Part shown: positions 38,501 through 50,099 of the stretch, in pieces
Numbering within the stretch: position 1 is the stretch's first letter
Layout: each line of letters opens with the position of its first letter
Assembly: GCA_963924555.1 (NCBI GenBank)
Contig: OZ004589.1
Location: 7,561,405-7,625,404, forward strand
Direction: 5' to 3'
Source of the DNA: Crambe crambe
Lineage: Eukaryota; Porifera; Demospongiae; Poecilosclerida; Crambeidae
Length of the DNA stretch: 64,000 nucleotides
The notes under the pieces: generated by a model
What the model was told of the DNA's origin: nothing
Databases searched by the model: none
Seen by the model: only the letters and a program-made list of their open reading frames with translations
Translations under genes and position numbers: made by a program

Positions 38501-40937
38501 CATACAAATCATTACAAGGCGAGACTATACGATACCGATCACGCACTTGTAAGTGGTCAAGGGAGAATACACTTCCGAGGGAGGAAATTCTTCAATTTCA
38601 CGAGTAGGTCGACGAGAACGGTTATCAGGGAACGGCTCCACTTCCCAAAGGTTAGAGGTTAAACAACAAGGCATGTTATCGTGGGGTGCCGAAATATCTA
38701 ACTTCAAATTCCCTGGTATGCTCTTGAACTTTCGGCTGATTGCAAGAGAGGATTTCTTCATTTCTCCCAAATAACGGAACAAGTCTTCTTCACTGAGCCT
38801 GTCACTTTCCTGCAAGTGCAGTACATTGAAGTCTCACACACGTCTCACACAAACATGCCGCACGTACCTGCTTGAAGAAGACATTGACCGTAAGGGTGAC
38901 GGGGCAGAAATTCTGAGTCAGTGCTGCGAGGGGATCTTGCTTTTTCGTATCTCTCTGATCACCAGCAGAATAGCTGTCCTCCAGGCCACTATGGCTTGTC
39001 TGCGAGGTCATGCTTCCCGTCCGAGTTTCACGGCGGCGGTTGGGTTCGGGAGTATTTCCTCTCCTGTCGGCAGAGTCTTTCTCCTTATCATGAGAATTTA
39101 CTCGTCGAATGTCACTACTAGAGGTGGATGCCGTTGAAGTTGCCGGAGTCTAAGTACGAGAGACATTCACAAAAACACATACTAGTGCGTGACTACTGGA
39201 CTACCTGATTTCCTGCGAGTAACTCCAAGACGTTGATGGCCGTCCAAGCAAATGGCATGCGATACTTACCCAACTGCTGGCAGAAATAGTTTGCACTGAC
39301 TTTGTACTTCTCTATAGCTTTCTTATCCAAGTCCTTGGCCTTAAGGTAAGGTTCAGCTGCATCGCTGATGTCACCTTGTTGCAGAACCTTCTCGATCTGC
39401 ATCGTGAAAGTACAGTTGGGTTAATTCGCAAATGAAAGATTGGCCTTGAAAATTTACTTTGATGATGAGGAAGACATCACTACTCGGGTAAGTGACATTG
39501 AAGATGCCCGAGCGAGATAAACTGGCCATACTTCTCTCATCGAAATGGTCATCCAACATATGCTGAATATCTGAAGGATTACAATCGAGGTGAAAACTCT
39601 CAGATATCTTGCGTTTCTCTTTAGCATCGTAGAGAGCAACGACAGCAAAGATAGGTTCGATGCTCAGGTCAAATCTAACAACAACGATAAGACGCAATTA
39701 ACGTACACATTAATTTGGCGAAACTCACTTCAACTCGGAGACTTTGATGTGAAGTCGAAGGCCTTGGGCTTCAGATGGCGGAGGGGCAGGAGTCCTATTT
39801 TCCCTGGCTCCTCTTCTATCGGGAAGGGGATACAAGCCAAAGAACGACGGGTGACGACTTTTTTCCCTTTCTGCCTTATTTTCCAGATCGACAGTAGCAT
39901 CGTCACGCATGACGAGAAGATCAAGTATAGTACTGTCCGATTCAGCTGCTTCCAAGTTGTAGTCGATCCTGTTTACACCAGTAATATCATAGTTAACCGA
40001 AATCCCGAAAACTCACGTGGACGTCATGCTAGCCCTGTATAGACGCTTATCTGCATCCTGGAAGACAATTAATATAAAAGACTGAGAGGAGGGTGGAGCG
40101 AGCAACTCACAGAAATGCCTTCTGTGGGAGGCATGTCTACTTCGTAATGGTGCTGTGGAAGTAGCTTTGAATAGCTCGGTGTACGCTTGCATACCGAAAA
40201 ACGACGCGAAAGAAAGTTCTCGTCTTGACCGTGAAAACTGCCAAACCTGGTTTTCAAAAGCAGACGAAACAAAACCTATTTCATCAGTTTTTTAAAGCTC
40301 ACTTTCTGTTCAGCACAGTCCAATCTTGGGTGAAAGACCGTACACAGTCTCGGACCAAGGGGTCGTCCGAACGCCTAAATGTTACGAGCTGTAATGTCAC
40401 GACGAAGGCAACACTAGAGAATTTACTTGGCAGGTCCTGGTACCGGAATTTCAACCGTCCTAAACTTGCGTGGCAAGGTAGCAACCGAAATATCGTCTTC
40501 GGGAAACAGCAACAGTTCTCTTAAAGGGGATGCATCTAACAGAGAACTGTTCTCCTTTATGAATTTTTCATAGTCAATGGGATCCACGACTTCAATGTTG
40601 ACCGAGGACGAGCTGATGCTAGTCGAATGGGACTGAACAGATCAGACAGTCATAAAATCACTAAAACTACTGTAACCAAATACTCACCAAAATTGGATTT
40701 AGTTGATTACGTAATCCCACTGCCACTAAACCCTGAGTAACGGATCCCGATACATGGCCACTTATCGGAAAAGCGGTCTTTCCTCCCGTTCCATCAACGG
40801 ACGAAAAAGCAGCTGACACTTGATTCCTAATTTGGGCCGCTGTACCGCTCCTACATACAAATGTACTGTATGAACATGTACAAAAGTCTTCATCCTTACT
40901 CGTTCAGTTCCCTTGCGAAAGACCTCTTCTTCTCCAT
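32525..40937 (-). CDS. DOCK6/7/8 (zizimin-related, DOCK-C) guanine nucleotide exchange factor
   Basis: Large reverse-strand gene of many short exons; ATG at 40935-40937 ([13 protein letters not shown]). DOCK-C proteins activate Rac/Cdc42 and control the actin cytoskeleton. In order: N-terminal DOCK-C region with [20 protein letters not shown] (~40460-40530); [20 protein letters not shown] (~39600-39670) and [20 protein letters not shown] (~39210-39275); the DHR-1/C2 domain ([20 protein letters not shown] at ~38430-38490, [20 protein letters not shown] at ~38160-38215); mid-region [15 protein letters not shown] (~36500-36550); [19 protein letters not shown] and [17 protein letters not shown] (~34930-35070); [20 protein letters not shown] (~34160-34225); and the DHR-2 exchange domain with [20 protein letters not shown] (~33785-33835). 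The last exon reads a basic KKKHKRSR. It may either stop at 32653 without splicing or splice through a strong pyrimidine-rich acceptor to a tail ending at 32525. It is head-to-head with the TM2-like gene. Confidence 0.93.
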
Positions 40938-41039
40938 TTTTATTTTCGGGTGGGGTTTTTAGACGCTCGCGCAGCATGCATAGTCTCGCTGGCCCCGCCC
41001 CTTCCGGAGCTCATTGATATAGATTTCATCTCTGTAGAC

Positions 41040-41618
41040 ATGATCATACAAGTTTTCTGGACTTCATTAATTTTATCGAGCACCTACTGCCTTGTAGGTT
41101 CGCTGACCATCAGTAATACCTCCTGTTCTATGAGACCCGAACCATCATGTAACGAAATGAATCTAACAATCGGTGAGTGCAATGTTACTACTGGAAAATG
41201 TCGTTGTAATTTGGGAGAGTGTTTTGTCTTGAATTCCAGTACTAACTACTGTGAAAAGACCTCCAAGTCCTGCTATATGTATCTAGAAAATGAAGGGATT
41301 TGTCGAAATGGAACTAGGTCGAGAACAGTGGCCATCTTGTTGAGTATTTTCCTCATAAATTTCGGTGCAGCCAACTTTTATATCGAAAGATATGACCTTG
41401 CTATTCCTCAAATTATATTGGGACTTGCACTGTGTCTATTTCAGTGTGGTTCGTGTGCTGTGGCTGGTTCGAGAGAGGGAGAAACCACTGTACCTTGTAT
41501 CGTTTGTTGCTCAATCAACTCTTTTCTGTCACTGCTCTTTTTGTCCTGGTGGATTGCCGATTTGATTCTCTTTTCTACTCGCATGCGATTGGACGAACAG
41601 GACTGTCCACTATATTGA
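41040..41618 (+). CDS. TM2-like multipass membrane protein with Cys-rich ectodomain
   Basis: Single-exon frame of 192 codons from the ATG at 41040. An upstream in-frame start at 40950 would overlap the divergent DOCK promoter and lacks a signal sequence. The N-terminus (IIQVFWTSLILSSTYCLVGS) is a good signal peptide. A ~75-residue extracellular part follows, with about 10 cysteines and several N-glycosylation sequons (NTS, NLT, NVT, NSS, NGT). Then come a TM2-like hairpin (AILLSIFLINFGAANFYIER and LAIPQIILGLALCLF; ~41330-41440) and a further hydrophobic helix (NSFLSLLFLSWWIADLILF, ~41519-41575). TM2 proteins usually have GxFGAHRFYLG here; the sponge-like sequence keeps FGAxxFYxxR. The role is unknown. 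It converges on POLR2E with 41 bp between stops. Confidence 0.72.
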   Translation: MIIQVFWTSLILSSTYCLVGSLTISNTSCSMRPEPSCNEMNLTIGECNVTTGKCRCNLGECFVLNSSTNYCEKTSKSCYMYLENEGICRNGTRSRTVAILLSIFLINFGAANFYIERYDLAIPQIILGLALCLFQCGSCAVAGSREGETTVPCIVCCSINSFLSLLFLSWWIADLILFSTRMRLDEQDCPLY

Positions 41619-41659
41619 AATATTTTAAAAAATTAATGTTTTGTTTGACGTGTGTCCAG

Positions 41660-42506
41660 TCATTGCACTAATCTGTATGTGACATATTTTCCAGCAGTTT
41701 CACTAGTCCTTATTATTCTCACGACCTACATTATGACATAACTATTTTTAAAAAATTGCACAATAAAAACATTGAAATACCTGTCCTCTCCGCAAACCAA
41801 AATAACGAGCAACCGGATCGCTTTGTTGAATTCGAGGTAGTTGGAGCTCCTTTAGCTTGTACCGTAGGAGTAGCTCCTTTTTCTCTTCAGCTGTCATGAC
41901 GACGTGCTGTGGAACCAATTCATGTTCTGTAATATTGATCATCAGTTCAGCTTCCCGGAATTGTTCCAACGAGTACTTTGGAGCCATGTCGATCAGTGCC
42001 TGCTTTGCCGATGGTGTCATTCCACTCTGCACTACAATGATGGCACGAGAGATATTCTCCTCTTGCATCCTCTGGCAATACCTATTATTATAATCATTAC
42101 GATCAGGTCAAGAATAACAAACTATTAGCTCTCACTGTTTGATTGTCTTGATGCCAACCTTGACCTCCTCTGGAAAGAATACGAACATCTGGTCTGCCCA
42201 AATTAATCGCAGTAGTTGGCTAGCTTTAGATATTATATGCTTAGCTTACCGGTAGGATCCTCATTATGAGCCACGAGAATAGATAGCTCAGCACGAGAGG
42301 GTTTTCGCTCACTGTAAGGTAACATCAAATCAGGTCATGCATTAGATTTAGCCATACTACCTCGGTCTGTCTCCAAATTGTTCTTTAAACTGTTCTAAAG
42401 TTTGATCTAGCTCATCTTGGGTCACTAAATACCCTCTGTCGTGACACATTTGCATCACAGTCTTCCTGATGCGCCATAAATTGTAAGTTTCAACTTCATC
42501 ATCCAT
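41660..42506 (-). CDS. POLR2E: DNA-directed RNA polymerase subunit RPABC1 (RPB5)
   Basis: Subunit shared by RNA polymerases I, II and III, located at the lower jaw facing downstream DNA. ATG at 42504-42506 ([20 protein letters not shown]). The exons give [78 protein letters not shown] and the conserved RpoH-like C-terminal domain ([33 protein letters not shown]). The main exon ends at the GTATTT donor (~41781). The true last exon (41660-41725) encodes [20 protein letters not shown] then Q and stop TGA, restoring the invariant C-terminus. Length and motif order match the full-length ~210-residue eukaryotic protein. Confidence 0.97.
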
Positions 42507-44280
42507 GCTAGCTCATCAGATCAACCTTTGACCTCGACGAGATCCTTCGCTATTCGCCCGCGCCCTCACAAAATTTTATTGTGTAATTATAGCTGTCAGT
42601 TCTCTCTCCCGCTCCTATTTGCCTGCTGCCCTGTTCCCTCGTCGGCTTGTTTCTGTTGTTGCTCTTTTCTTGGAAATGGACTATCTTAGAATCCTGAAAA
42701 TTGCTCCAGATATAATAATAGGTTATGTAGAACTAATGTGTGGAGAGAGTAATAAAAATATTGCATCTCGTAGATAGGAGTTATGATCTTACATAACATA
42801 CTCAGGAAGGTATTATGAGTCAAAGGTATGAATTATGAGTCGCTGGCTTGATTTTTGTCTCTAAAAATTGATAATGTAGTTGAGATTTCTACAAAATAAA
42901 AATAATAACCTTAGATTACTTTAAAACTCATTTTTTTACTCCATCTTGTGGCATCATTGCTTCCCTGCGCTTTTAAAATTCAGATTGGTTACGATTATAC
43001 CCATTTTAAAGTTCTCATTTAAGATTATGTTTATGCATGAATAAGGCATTTTCTGGATGATTTTATTTGATCAAAAGACCAAAAAAATGATTAAGTTTTC
43101 ATATCTAAAGTATCAACTCTTGTAGATTCTTATCAAGTGGTGAACCCATAATAGGGACTGACTCCTAATACCCACACCTACCCTACTCTTGAATCGAAAT
43201 ATTTTATTGTGTAATAGCTGCCAGTTCTCTCTTCCGCTCCTGTTTGCCTGCTGCCCGCTGTGAGACTGTTCCCTCGTCGGCTTGTTTCTGTTGTGGTCTC
43301 CTGACCCGTAAGTGTTCAAACGGTAGCTAGATAGAACAAGCTACACCACAATCAATGGTCACACTTGAGATTTATATTCTTGAATCTGAAATATTTTATT
43401 GTGTAACAACTGTCAAGTTCTCTCTTCTGTTTGCCTGTGAGACTGTTCCCTCGTTGGACAACCAACGGTCACACTTGAGATTTATTGCTAGCTACTCTTG
43501 AATCGAAATATTTTATTGTGTAACAGCTGTCAAGTTTTCTCTTCTGTTTGCCTGCTGCCCGCTGTGAGACTGTTCCCTCGTCTGCTTGTTTCTGTTGTCG
43601 GTAGCTAGATAGAATAAGCTACACAACTAACGGTCACATTTGAGAGCTACTCTTGAATTTTATTGTGTAATAGCTGTCAGTTCTCTCTCCCGCTCTCGTT
43701 CGCCTTCTACCCGCTTTTGGACTGTTCCCTCGGTGGCTTGTTTCTGTTGTCTGTCTCCTGACCCGCAAGTGTTCAACCGTAGCTAGACATTCAATTTAGG
43801 CAAAACCAGTCACATTTGTGTTAGATACTCTTGAATTGAAATATTTCATAGCTGTTCCTGCTCTGGGACTGTTCCCTCGTCGGCTTTTTCCTGTTGTCAG
43901 TCGTAAGTGTTCAAATTCTATAATTACATTTGAATGTCAGTCACTTTTGCAGAGTTAGATCAGTTTACTAACCACATGGTTTGCTAGAAGATTCCTTGCC
44001 TGCAGCAGAAAAGTAATTTTGCCTGCAGCCATCATGACCAACCACCAACTGGTCAGTTATTTTCACTCGATTACCCAAAGCTATTGGATACCAGGTACAT
44101 GCATGAGGGATGCTCAAATGTCCTCCAATACTTTCCTAGCCCTTAGGGAATGCTGGCTATTGCTGAGAGGTTAATTACAATTTTAGTTCATTCTATATAT
44201 AAAACGGGCGCCCTCAGTAGAATGTCTGGCATAAAATGTGACATGTCCTTTAGATATTATTGGACAGAGCTACCGAATGG
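42507..44280. repeat. Six dispersed copies of a ~90-bp repeat upstream of POLR2E
   Basis: Copies at about 42570-42664, 43200-43298, 43388-43460, 43508-43600, 43660-43755 and 43845-43905. Each begins near TTTTATTGTGTAA and CTGTCAGTTCTCTC, followed by CTGTTCCCTCGTCGGCTTG and TTTCTGTTG. Units share sequence but differ by small deletions, and spacing runs from ~120 to 630 bp. The first copy starts about 65 bp upstream of the POLR2E start codon. A second shared segment (GTAGCTAGATAGAA, TCACACTTGAGA) recurs between copies. No open frame of note. Confidence 0.8.
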
Positions 44281-44894
44281 TTAGCCTCATCCCCAGGCCT
44301 ATTTTTTTTTCGGGGGGAGGGGGGAAAAGCATTCCAGGGCCTCCACATACTACATCATAATATCATCCGTATACCTTTACTACTACGTATGAATAATGGG
44401 TGTGGTTAATTTCTTAAGATCGTTTTTGGAGCAGTTTGGTTCATTCTTGCTTTGAAACCATTTACGAGGGTAAAGATGTCTTTGTGTGTGTCTCCCCACA
44501 GGTAGTCTCGCTAACCAGATGTCGGGAAGAGTCTGTGCTACCAAGTGCTTCCCTTCCTGGCTGGCTGGCTGGCTTGCTTCCTGGCTGGCAGTTTGAAGAC
44601 CTAGTAGTGTCTCCACTGATGGTTGACAGGTTTAAACTCTTGGAAAGAGACTGAGAGGCGTGAAATCGGTGGCCATCTCATCTCAAAACAGTATCTCTTG
44701 CTTCAAACTCGAGCCTTTGCACTGACAGTATTTTCTTTTGTGATCCTGAAGCCCTGTTCACGTCTATAGTGAAGGGATGCTCTTGACAAGATTTCTACGT
44801 CATAATAATCACGTGCTGTCATGACGATTTAATCTTGCGCATGCGCAATCAGTGTATACCAGGCCCTATTTTAATGGGCCTGGGAACGAGGCTA
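44281..44894. mobile_element. Non-autonomous TIR (MITE-like) element, ~614 bp
   Basis: Imperfect terminal inverted repeats: left TTAGCCTCATCCCCAGGCC at 44281, right GGCCTGGGAACGAGGCTA ending at 44894. Flanks share GAATGG on both sides (44275-44280 and 44897-44902), a possible but imperfect target duplication. No transposase frame is present. An internal palindrome TTGCGCATGCGCAA (44835-44848) lies near the right end. Confidence 0.65.
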
Positions 44895-46159
44895 CTGAAT
44901 GGTCTGTATTGTGGACTCGAGTAGTATTATAGCACGAAAGTGTACAGCTCCTGTTAATTAGCATTCCAGAAATGATTTGATTCCAGAATAGCCTTGCTAT
45001 AGTATAGCGTAATCACAGAGTTAGCAAGATCACTTTGTTCTTCTGGCCTCATTTTATAGGTCTGACATCAAAGTGCACAAAGTCATGCTGTCCAAGCGCA
45101 CCATCAAAGTGCACGAGCCATGGTAGTCGTCTGTACTTACTGGCCCCGACCACATCTCTGAAAGAAGTGATGACTTCCCAAGTCACATTGGCCTGTGCTA
45201 ACCACATTTGCTTTTAGCTGAAACAAGTCAAACATTTATTTAAACATCTTCCAAGATAGACACCCTCTGACACGGGTAGGTGGGTTTGTGTCGCCACATA
45301 CCAACCAGACTTGCAAAAAGGTTTAGTCTAATCTCTACTTTAATTTGTCACACCTCCTACACCAGTCGTTCTACTGGAGGTATATATATATAATTAGGAC
45401 ATTAAAGGCACCCTTTATATAATATATTATATACAAAGGTAAAAGGGTCACCTGTGTCAAAAGTAGCTTTCAATCTGCCCGGCAGAAAACAAGGACAATG
45501 AAGAGGAAGAAAAAGGAAGAACCACCACAACTGACAAGGGAAGCTCCCCCCCCCCCCCCCCCCCCCCACGAAAAAGTAAGGGCAAAAATTTAATAAAAGT
45601 AGGGATGGCTTGTGAACTGTTTGGGGTTGGCCTGTGCCTTCTAACAGACATTCCCTCACCGACCAGAGTCTTTCTATTTACTATATTCATTATTGGCTGG
45701 ACTAATGGTTACCCCACCCACAAACTGGTCAGGTTGTCCCTAGGCCCTAGGGGCCTCAGTATCCTGTAGGTCCCTCATAATCAGAGGCCAAAACAGGAGT
45801 TTGGCCATCTAGGCCTGTGATGTGCCCTGCGAGAAGGTGGAGAACATAAATTGGGGTGTGGACCATCTAGTCCAGAAAATAATCTTTCATGGCTTTGAGG
45901 GCTCAATATGAATACATGTTCTCTTGGTGCACACACATTCAGTTTGTGATGTCTGTCATCTGACAAGTTTTACCAATCCCATTATATAGAGCTAAAGGAA
46001 GGAGACAGCAAAGAACCTGTATCTGTTACATCCACTTCAGCCCCATCCAATTCAAGTGAGTAGGTACTTCAGTGTCCTAGCTGTAACGAAATCACTCAAA
46101 AGTTATGGCTGTGTTCTAGTAGTGATGCGACTACTACTATGTTCCCTGTGACATGCAGG
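44895..46159. other. Non-coding region with C tract
   Basis: No supported gene. Contains TA-rich runs (~45379-45432) and a 22-nt C run. Short open frames here (for example ~45035-45217) show no family resemblance. Confidence 0.5.
45546..45567. repeat. Homopolymer C tract (22 nt)
   Basis: Uninterrupted C run; length may be unreliable in sequencing. The reverse strand is a G run that could form a quadruplex-like structure. Confidence 0.95.
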
Positions 46160-47188
46160 AGGCAACCAAGAACCATGGGCCAACACAATGAAAGGAAACA
46201 CAGCGATATGCAATGCTGCCTACAGTTTCAGTTGGAATTCTTGCGACACAATCGAACTCGATGGTGGAAAGAAATGTGTGGCAAAGAAGTGACATCGTTG
46301 AAATGAGTGTAAATATGGCAACAAACGAGGTTTCCATTGATGGAGATGTATTGCCACACAGTCTAAATATCGAGGACATTCATTTTTCAGGACAGCTTGT
46401 TAGTGTTCTTTCCAAGCTTCGTAGCAGTGGAGACAGTCCAATAAAACAATTTCAGCGGAGAACTCCTCTCACAGCAGGGAGCGGACGAACAAAGTATCGA
46501 TCCCGTCGAATATCCTGCATTTAACGAAGAATATTGGAATCTTGTAATCGTACCACAATTCCGTGCATTGAAAATGTATTACCGACAAGCAGTAAGAAAG
46601 AATTTCGACAACGCTAGCAGAAGATATTTTATTACGAATTTAATGAGATATGCTTCTTCAGCGAAGCAGGAGTATATGGATTTTGTAAGTATGGGAACGA
46701 GTCGCTCTGGGGAGAGTCAGCCAGGTTCTTCCATTCTTACAAAGAAGGTAGCAAAATATAGGAACGAAAGGACTCCAACTCCGTCGTCGACATCGTCATG
46801 ATCTTCTACTCCAACAACTGACAATTACAGTGTAACTATCAGCAATAGCTACTCAGATTGCGTTGGTTGGGATCCCAGGGGTAAAGTTCAGTCTAATCGC
46901 CAGCGTGCATCCGGTTGTATTTACGCAATACAATTTCATTTACATGCTCATCACGCGGAATATACGGACACTAGGATACTAGGAAATTTTTATGACCTTG
47001 TATCTCTAGATTCTGTCAACATAAATCAACAAGACTTGGGCGGCAGTTTTAGGCCGGCACAGATGACCTTTAGTGTGAATTTGGTACACGTAGCTATTAC
47101 CACTAGAGAGTTATCAAGCCATGTCTCAATTTCAAGTGTATTGTTGGATTATAGGGCCATTTCCTGTAAACAAGTTATTTCATTTTGA
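46160..47188 (+). pseudogene. Unidentified decayed coding region
   Basis: Protein-like sequence spread over forward frames. The frame from 46443 stays open to the TGA at 46799-46801 (~119 codons) and then, in the same frame, for another 128 codons to the TGA at 47186-47188. One in-frame stop thus interrupts about 248 codons. Upstream, a second frame (46213-46524, start MLPTVSVGILATQSNSMVER) and a third (46159-46300, containing FLRHNRTRWWKEMCGKEV) suggest one or two frameshifts or missed introns. The 3' half reads like a folded domain (FYDLVSLDSVNINQQDLGGS; MTFSVNLVHVAITTRELSSH). An AG at 46159 could be a splice acceptor. I do not recognise the family. It may be an old transposon or host gene fragment, or a real gene whose intron removes the TGA. 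Confidence 0.45.
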
Positions 47189-49325
47189 TACAGGTACATT
47201 CTATAGAGGAATACTTACTGCATGTATAAATCCAACAATCATTTCTGTTCAAACATAATAACATAGTATAAATGACACCACATCTTTGCCACAAATAAAT
47301 CACAATACACACTATAATGACTACAGTCTTGACAGCTTTGTTTCTTGAATTTCTACTTCAGTGCCTGCAGTGATCAATGACAAGTAAAGTACATCAGAGT
47401 AAACGTGGCCCCTGCTACATTTGTGTCATAAGGAGAGCGTGCAGTATACACATCCAGAGAATATGGAACAAATGTTAATTTTGGACCCAATGTCAAGCTT
47501 GCTATAACCGAGTAGCAGGAAATGTAAATTTTCACCCAGGACCGAAGGCCTAAACCAGTAACTACTGGCATATTAAACTGCAATGCAAAACAGGGTCTAT
47601 AGGCATACTAACATAGCCACACCTTCTAACAGGGAAATAACTGGTGGCGTTCACTGTGAATAACACAGTAAACACACTTTCAAGGAACACTACATTCAGG
47701 TTTACAGTACCTTGCAACTTGCAAGCTCATAGGGAGTGAATGATCCAACACAGAGAACAGTACTCTAAATATTGCCCATCACCCGACATATCAACCCTTA
47801 TTTGAGCCAGATCAGTAATGAACAGTCTACCCTATCAGAGTAGACATGAAAATTATTTGAGACAGATGAAAAATTCTAACTTGAGAATGATTCTAACACT
47901 GCTATGATTATATTAAACATACACTTATATATACAAACATGGGCCATTTGCTGTAAAACGTAAGTATCAACCTAAAGTATGGACATACATGTTAGAATAC
48001 ATACTGACTATATGTTTGTAGTAAGATAACTTCTGTTCATCTCTCTGAAGGGCCCTTAAGAGCCATCTAAACTTCCATGACTCTCAACCACCATGGCTAT
48101 TCTATGTTAAAAAGAGTTACTGTTTACTTACATAGCGGATAGTACGGTAGAATAAGCCTATCACCATCTGTTGAGAATAAACCTACCATCTATAAGGTAT
48201 CTAGTCTGATGAAAAGCCGAGCTCAAGAGATGTACCTCAGCGGCCATTTTCTCAAAAATTATGACGTCATCGTGTAATACAAAAAGTATTGTAAATGTAC
48301 GCTGGCGTGTAGACTGAGTTTACACGATTGATGTTGAAGTCAAATCTGCCGACCACCAAGCATCAGACACTCAGATTATCGATCAGATGGTGGAACTATT
48401 CAGGCCTAACCAAAAAAAAAACAACAAAAAACATGTTGGGGTGTGTCATAAAGCCAGGATACGTCGACTTCTACATTTTACGAAAGTTGGAAAAAAGAAT
48501 ACAATTGCTGCTATACGAAAAGAGAAATCTCGGGGAGTTGGAAACGATACGAGAAATGTGTGAACTTTTCATAGCTTTTATTTTCTTTGTACAGTGCACA
48601 TGATTATAAGGCATTGCACAAAATCCTGTGATTATCACTCTTAATTGTGTCTAATATTTATAGCACAAAAGGTGCTCGGGCTAGCTCTCTAGGTTCTGTG
48701 CAGGATAGATAAAAGTAATCCTAGATGGATCTGATTTTCTGCTACCGACACTTCCACGCAAACTGCTGGGCCACGAAGGACTTGAGACGCTTCTATGCAA
48801 TGTGCCGAGTGCCGAAGGAGCTGCAGAGGTGGGTGCAGTCTCGCTACAAAGGACGTGCTTTAAAGTGACAGCACTGTTGCCTGAAGACGTCGAAAGCGTT
48901 GTCGTCGCAAATCCCTAAACAAACACAGTTTTCAGTAAATATTGCTATTCGTCTTAATCGTAATTACGTCCTTACCTTGTTTGAAGAGGCATAGGAAAAA
49001 TTTGTTATTTACGACGGGATGGTCAATTTGGATAATCTGTCGATGGTAACTGGTTTGCTGGGGTTATAATACATCCAAGTTGTAGCCAATCGTGTTCTAT
49101 GCCGTGGAAATGGGGTTCAGATCTGTACATTACGCTATTAAACATTCTTATGCATAGCCCGGTCAAGGTCTATCAAGACAGGCTGATAGTTTTCGTTAAA
49201 ACAAATGTCAAGTCTCAAATCCAAATGAACCAAACCGACTTGACGTAGGGACTTGATATTTTCAAAAAATAGAGAGACGAAATCACCCAAACATGGCCGT
49301 ACAGTGAAACCTAGAGACCACCCTT
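47189..49325. other. Gene-poor AT-rich transition zone
   Basis: No supported gene. An island of higher GC at ~48725-48915 contains a 47-codon forward frame (MDLIFCYRHFHANCWATKDL...) of unknown meaning. The rest is low-complexity AT-rich DNA leading into the satellites. Confidence 0.5.
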
Positions 49326-49860
49326 AGGACTTGTATAGGTATCTTCCAATGATGACAAATGGTTATAACTCCTTAATAACAAAAGGGATTTCTATGAAAT
49401 TGCATATATATGACATACTAGTAATTTCATACAACATATTTGAAATTCTTTGAATTCCGTTAAGTCATTAAGGGGTTATTACCGTAATACCACATCTCCA
49501 AAACCATCAGGGGGAATTCTATGAAATTGCATATGTATAATATACTGGTAATTCCCCACAACATATTTGAAATTCTTCAAGTCATTAAGGGGTTATTACT
49601 GCAATACCATATCTCAAAAACCATCAGGGGGATTTCTATGAAATTGCATATGTATAACATGCTGGTAATTCACCAGGACATATTTGAAATTCTTTGAATT
49701 CCCTCAAGTCATTAAGGGGTTATTACTGTTATACCATATCTGTGAAGTCAGACATAGTAACCGCGTGGTCACAAAGGAATGTAATTACTAACCATAAATT
49801 TCCAGTGTGATACATAGTAGTGTCTTAGTCATGTGGATTTTCACATTAGCAGTTTTGGAG
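49326..49860. repeat. Satellite A, block 1 (~126-bp family)
   Basis: Starts at ACTTGTATAGGTATCT and contains tandem units marked by AAAACCATCAGGGGG, ATTCTATGAAATTGCATATG, ACATATTTGAAATTCTT and AAGTCATTAAGGGGTTATTA. Its closing segment (AGTCAGACATAGTAACC ... CCAGTGTGATACAT, ~49746-49816) recurs at the end of block 3. Confidence 0.85.
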
Positions 49861-50099
49861 ACTGCAACTATGTATGGGTGGTATGTCTGATTACCCTTAA
49901 AAGGTTTATTATATCTCGAAAATCAGGGGATTTTTATAATTATTTCAAAAACATGTTTGAATTTGTAGAATTCTGTCAAGTTATTGAGTGATCATCAAAA
50001 ACCATCAGGGATACGTACTAAGGCAATGTGAAACATTTGACAGCCAGCGAGCAAGTACTCTTGTGCTTCAAGTCTTTAGAAAATTTGCTGTGTTAAGTG

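Noticed and set aside
39590-40042. 150-codon forward frame
   Set aside because: Antisense to DOCK exons that carry recognisable DOCK-C sequence.
46160-47188. Viral origin of the decayed coding region
   Set aside because: No motif of any virus family can be seen; only composition suggested it.
48725-48868. 47-codon frame in a GC-richer island
   Set aside because: Too short, no recognisable family, no splice context; mentioned only in the regional note.
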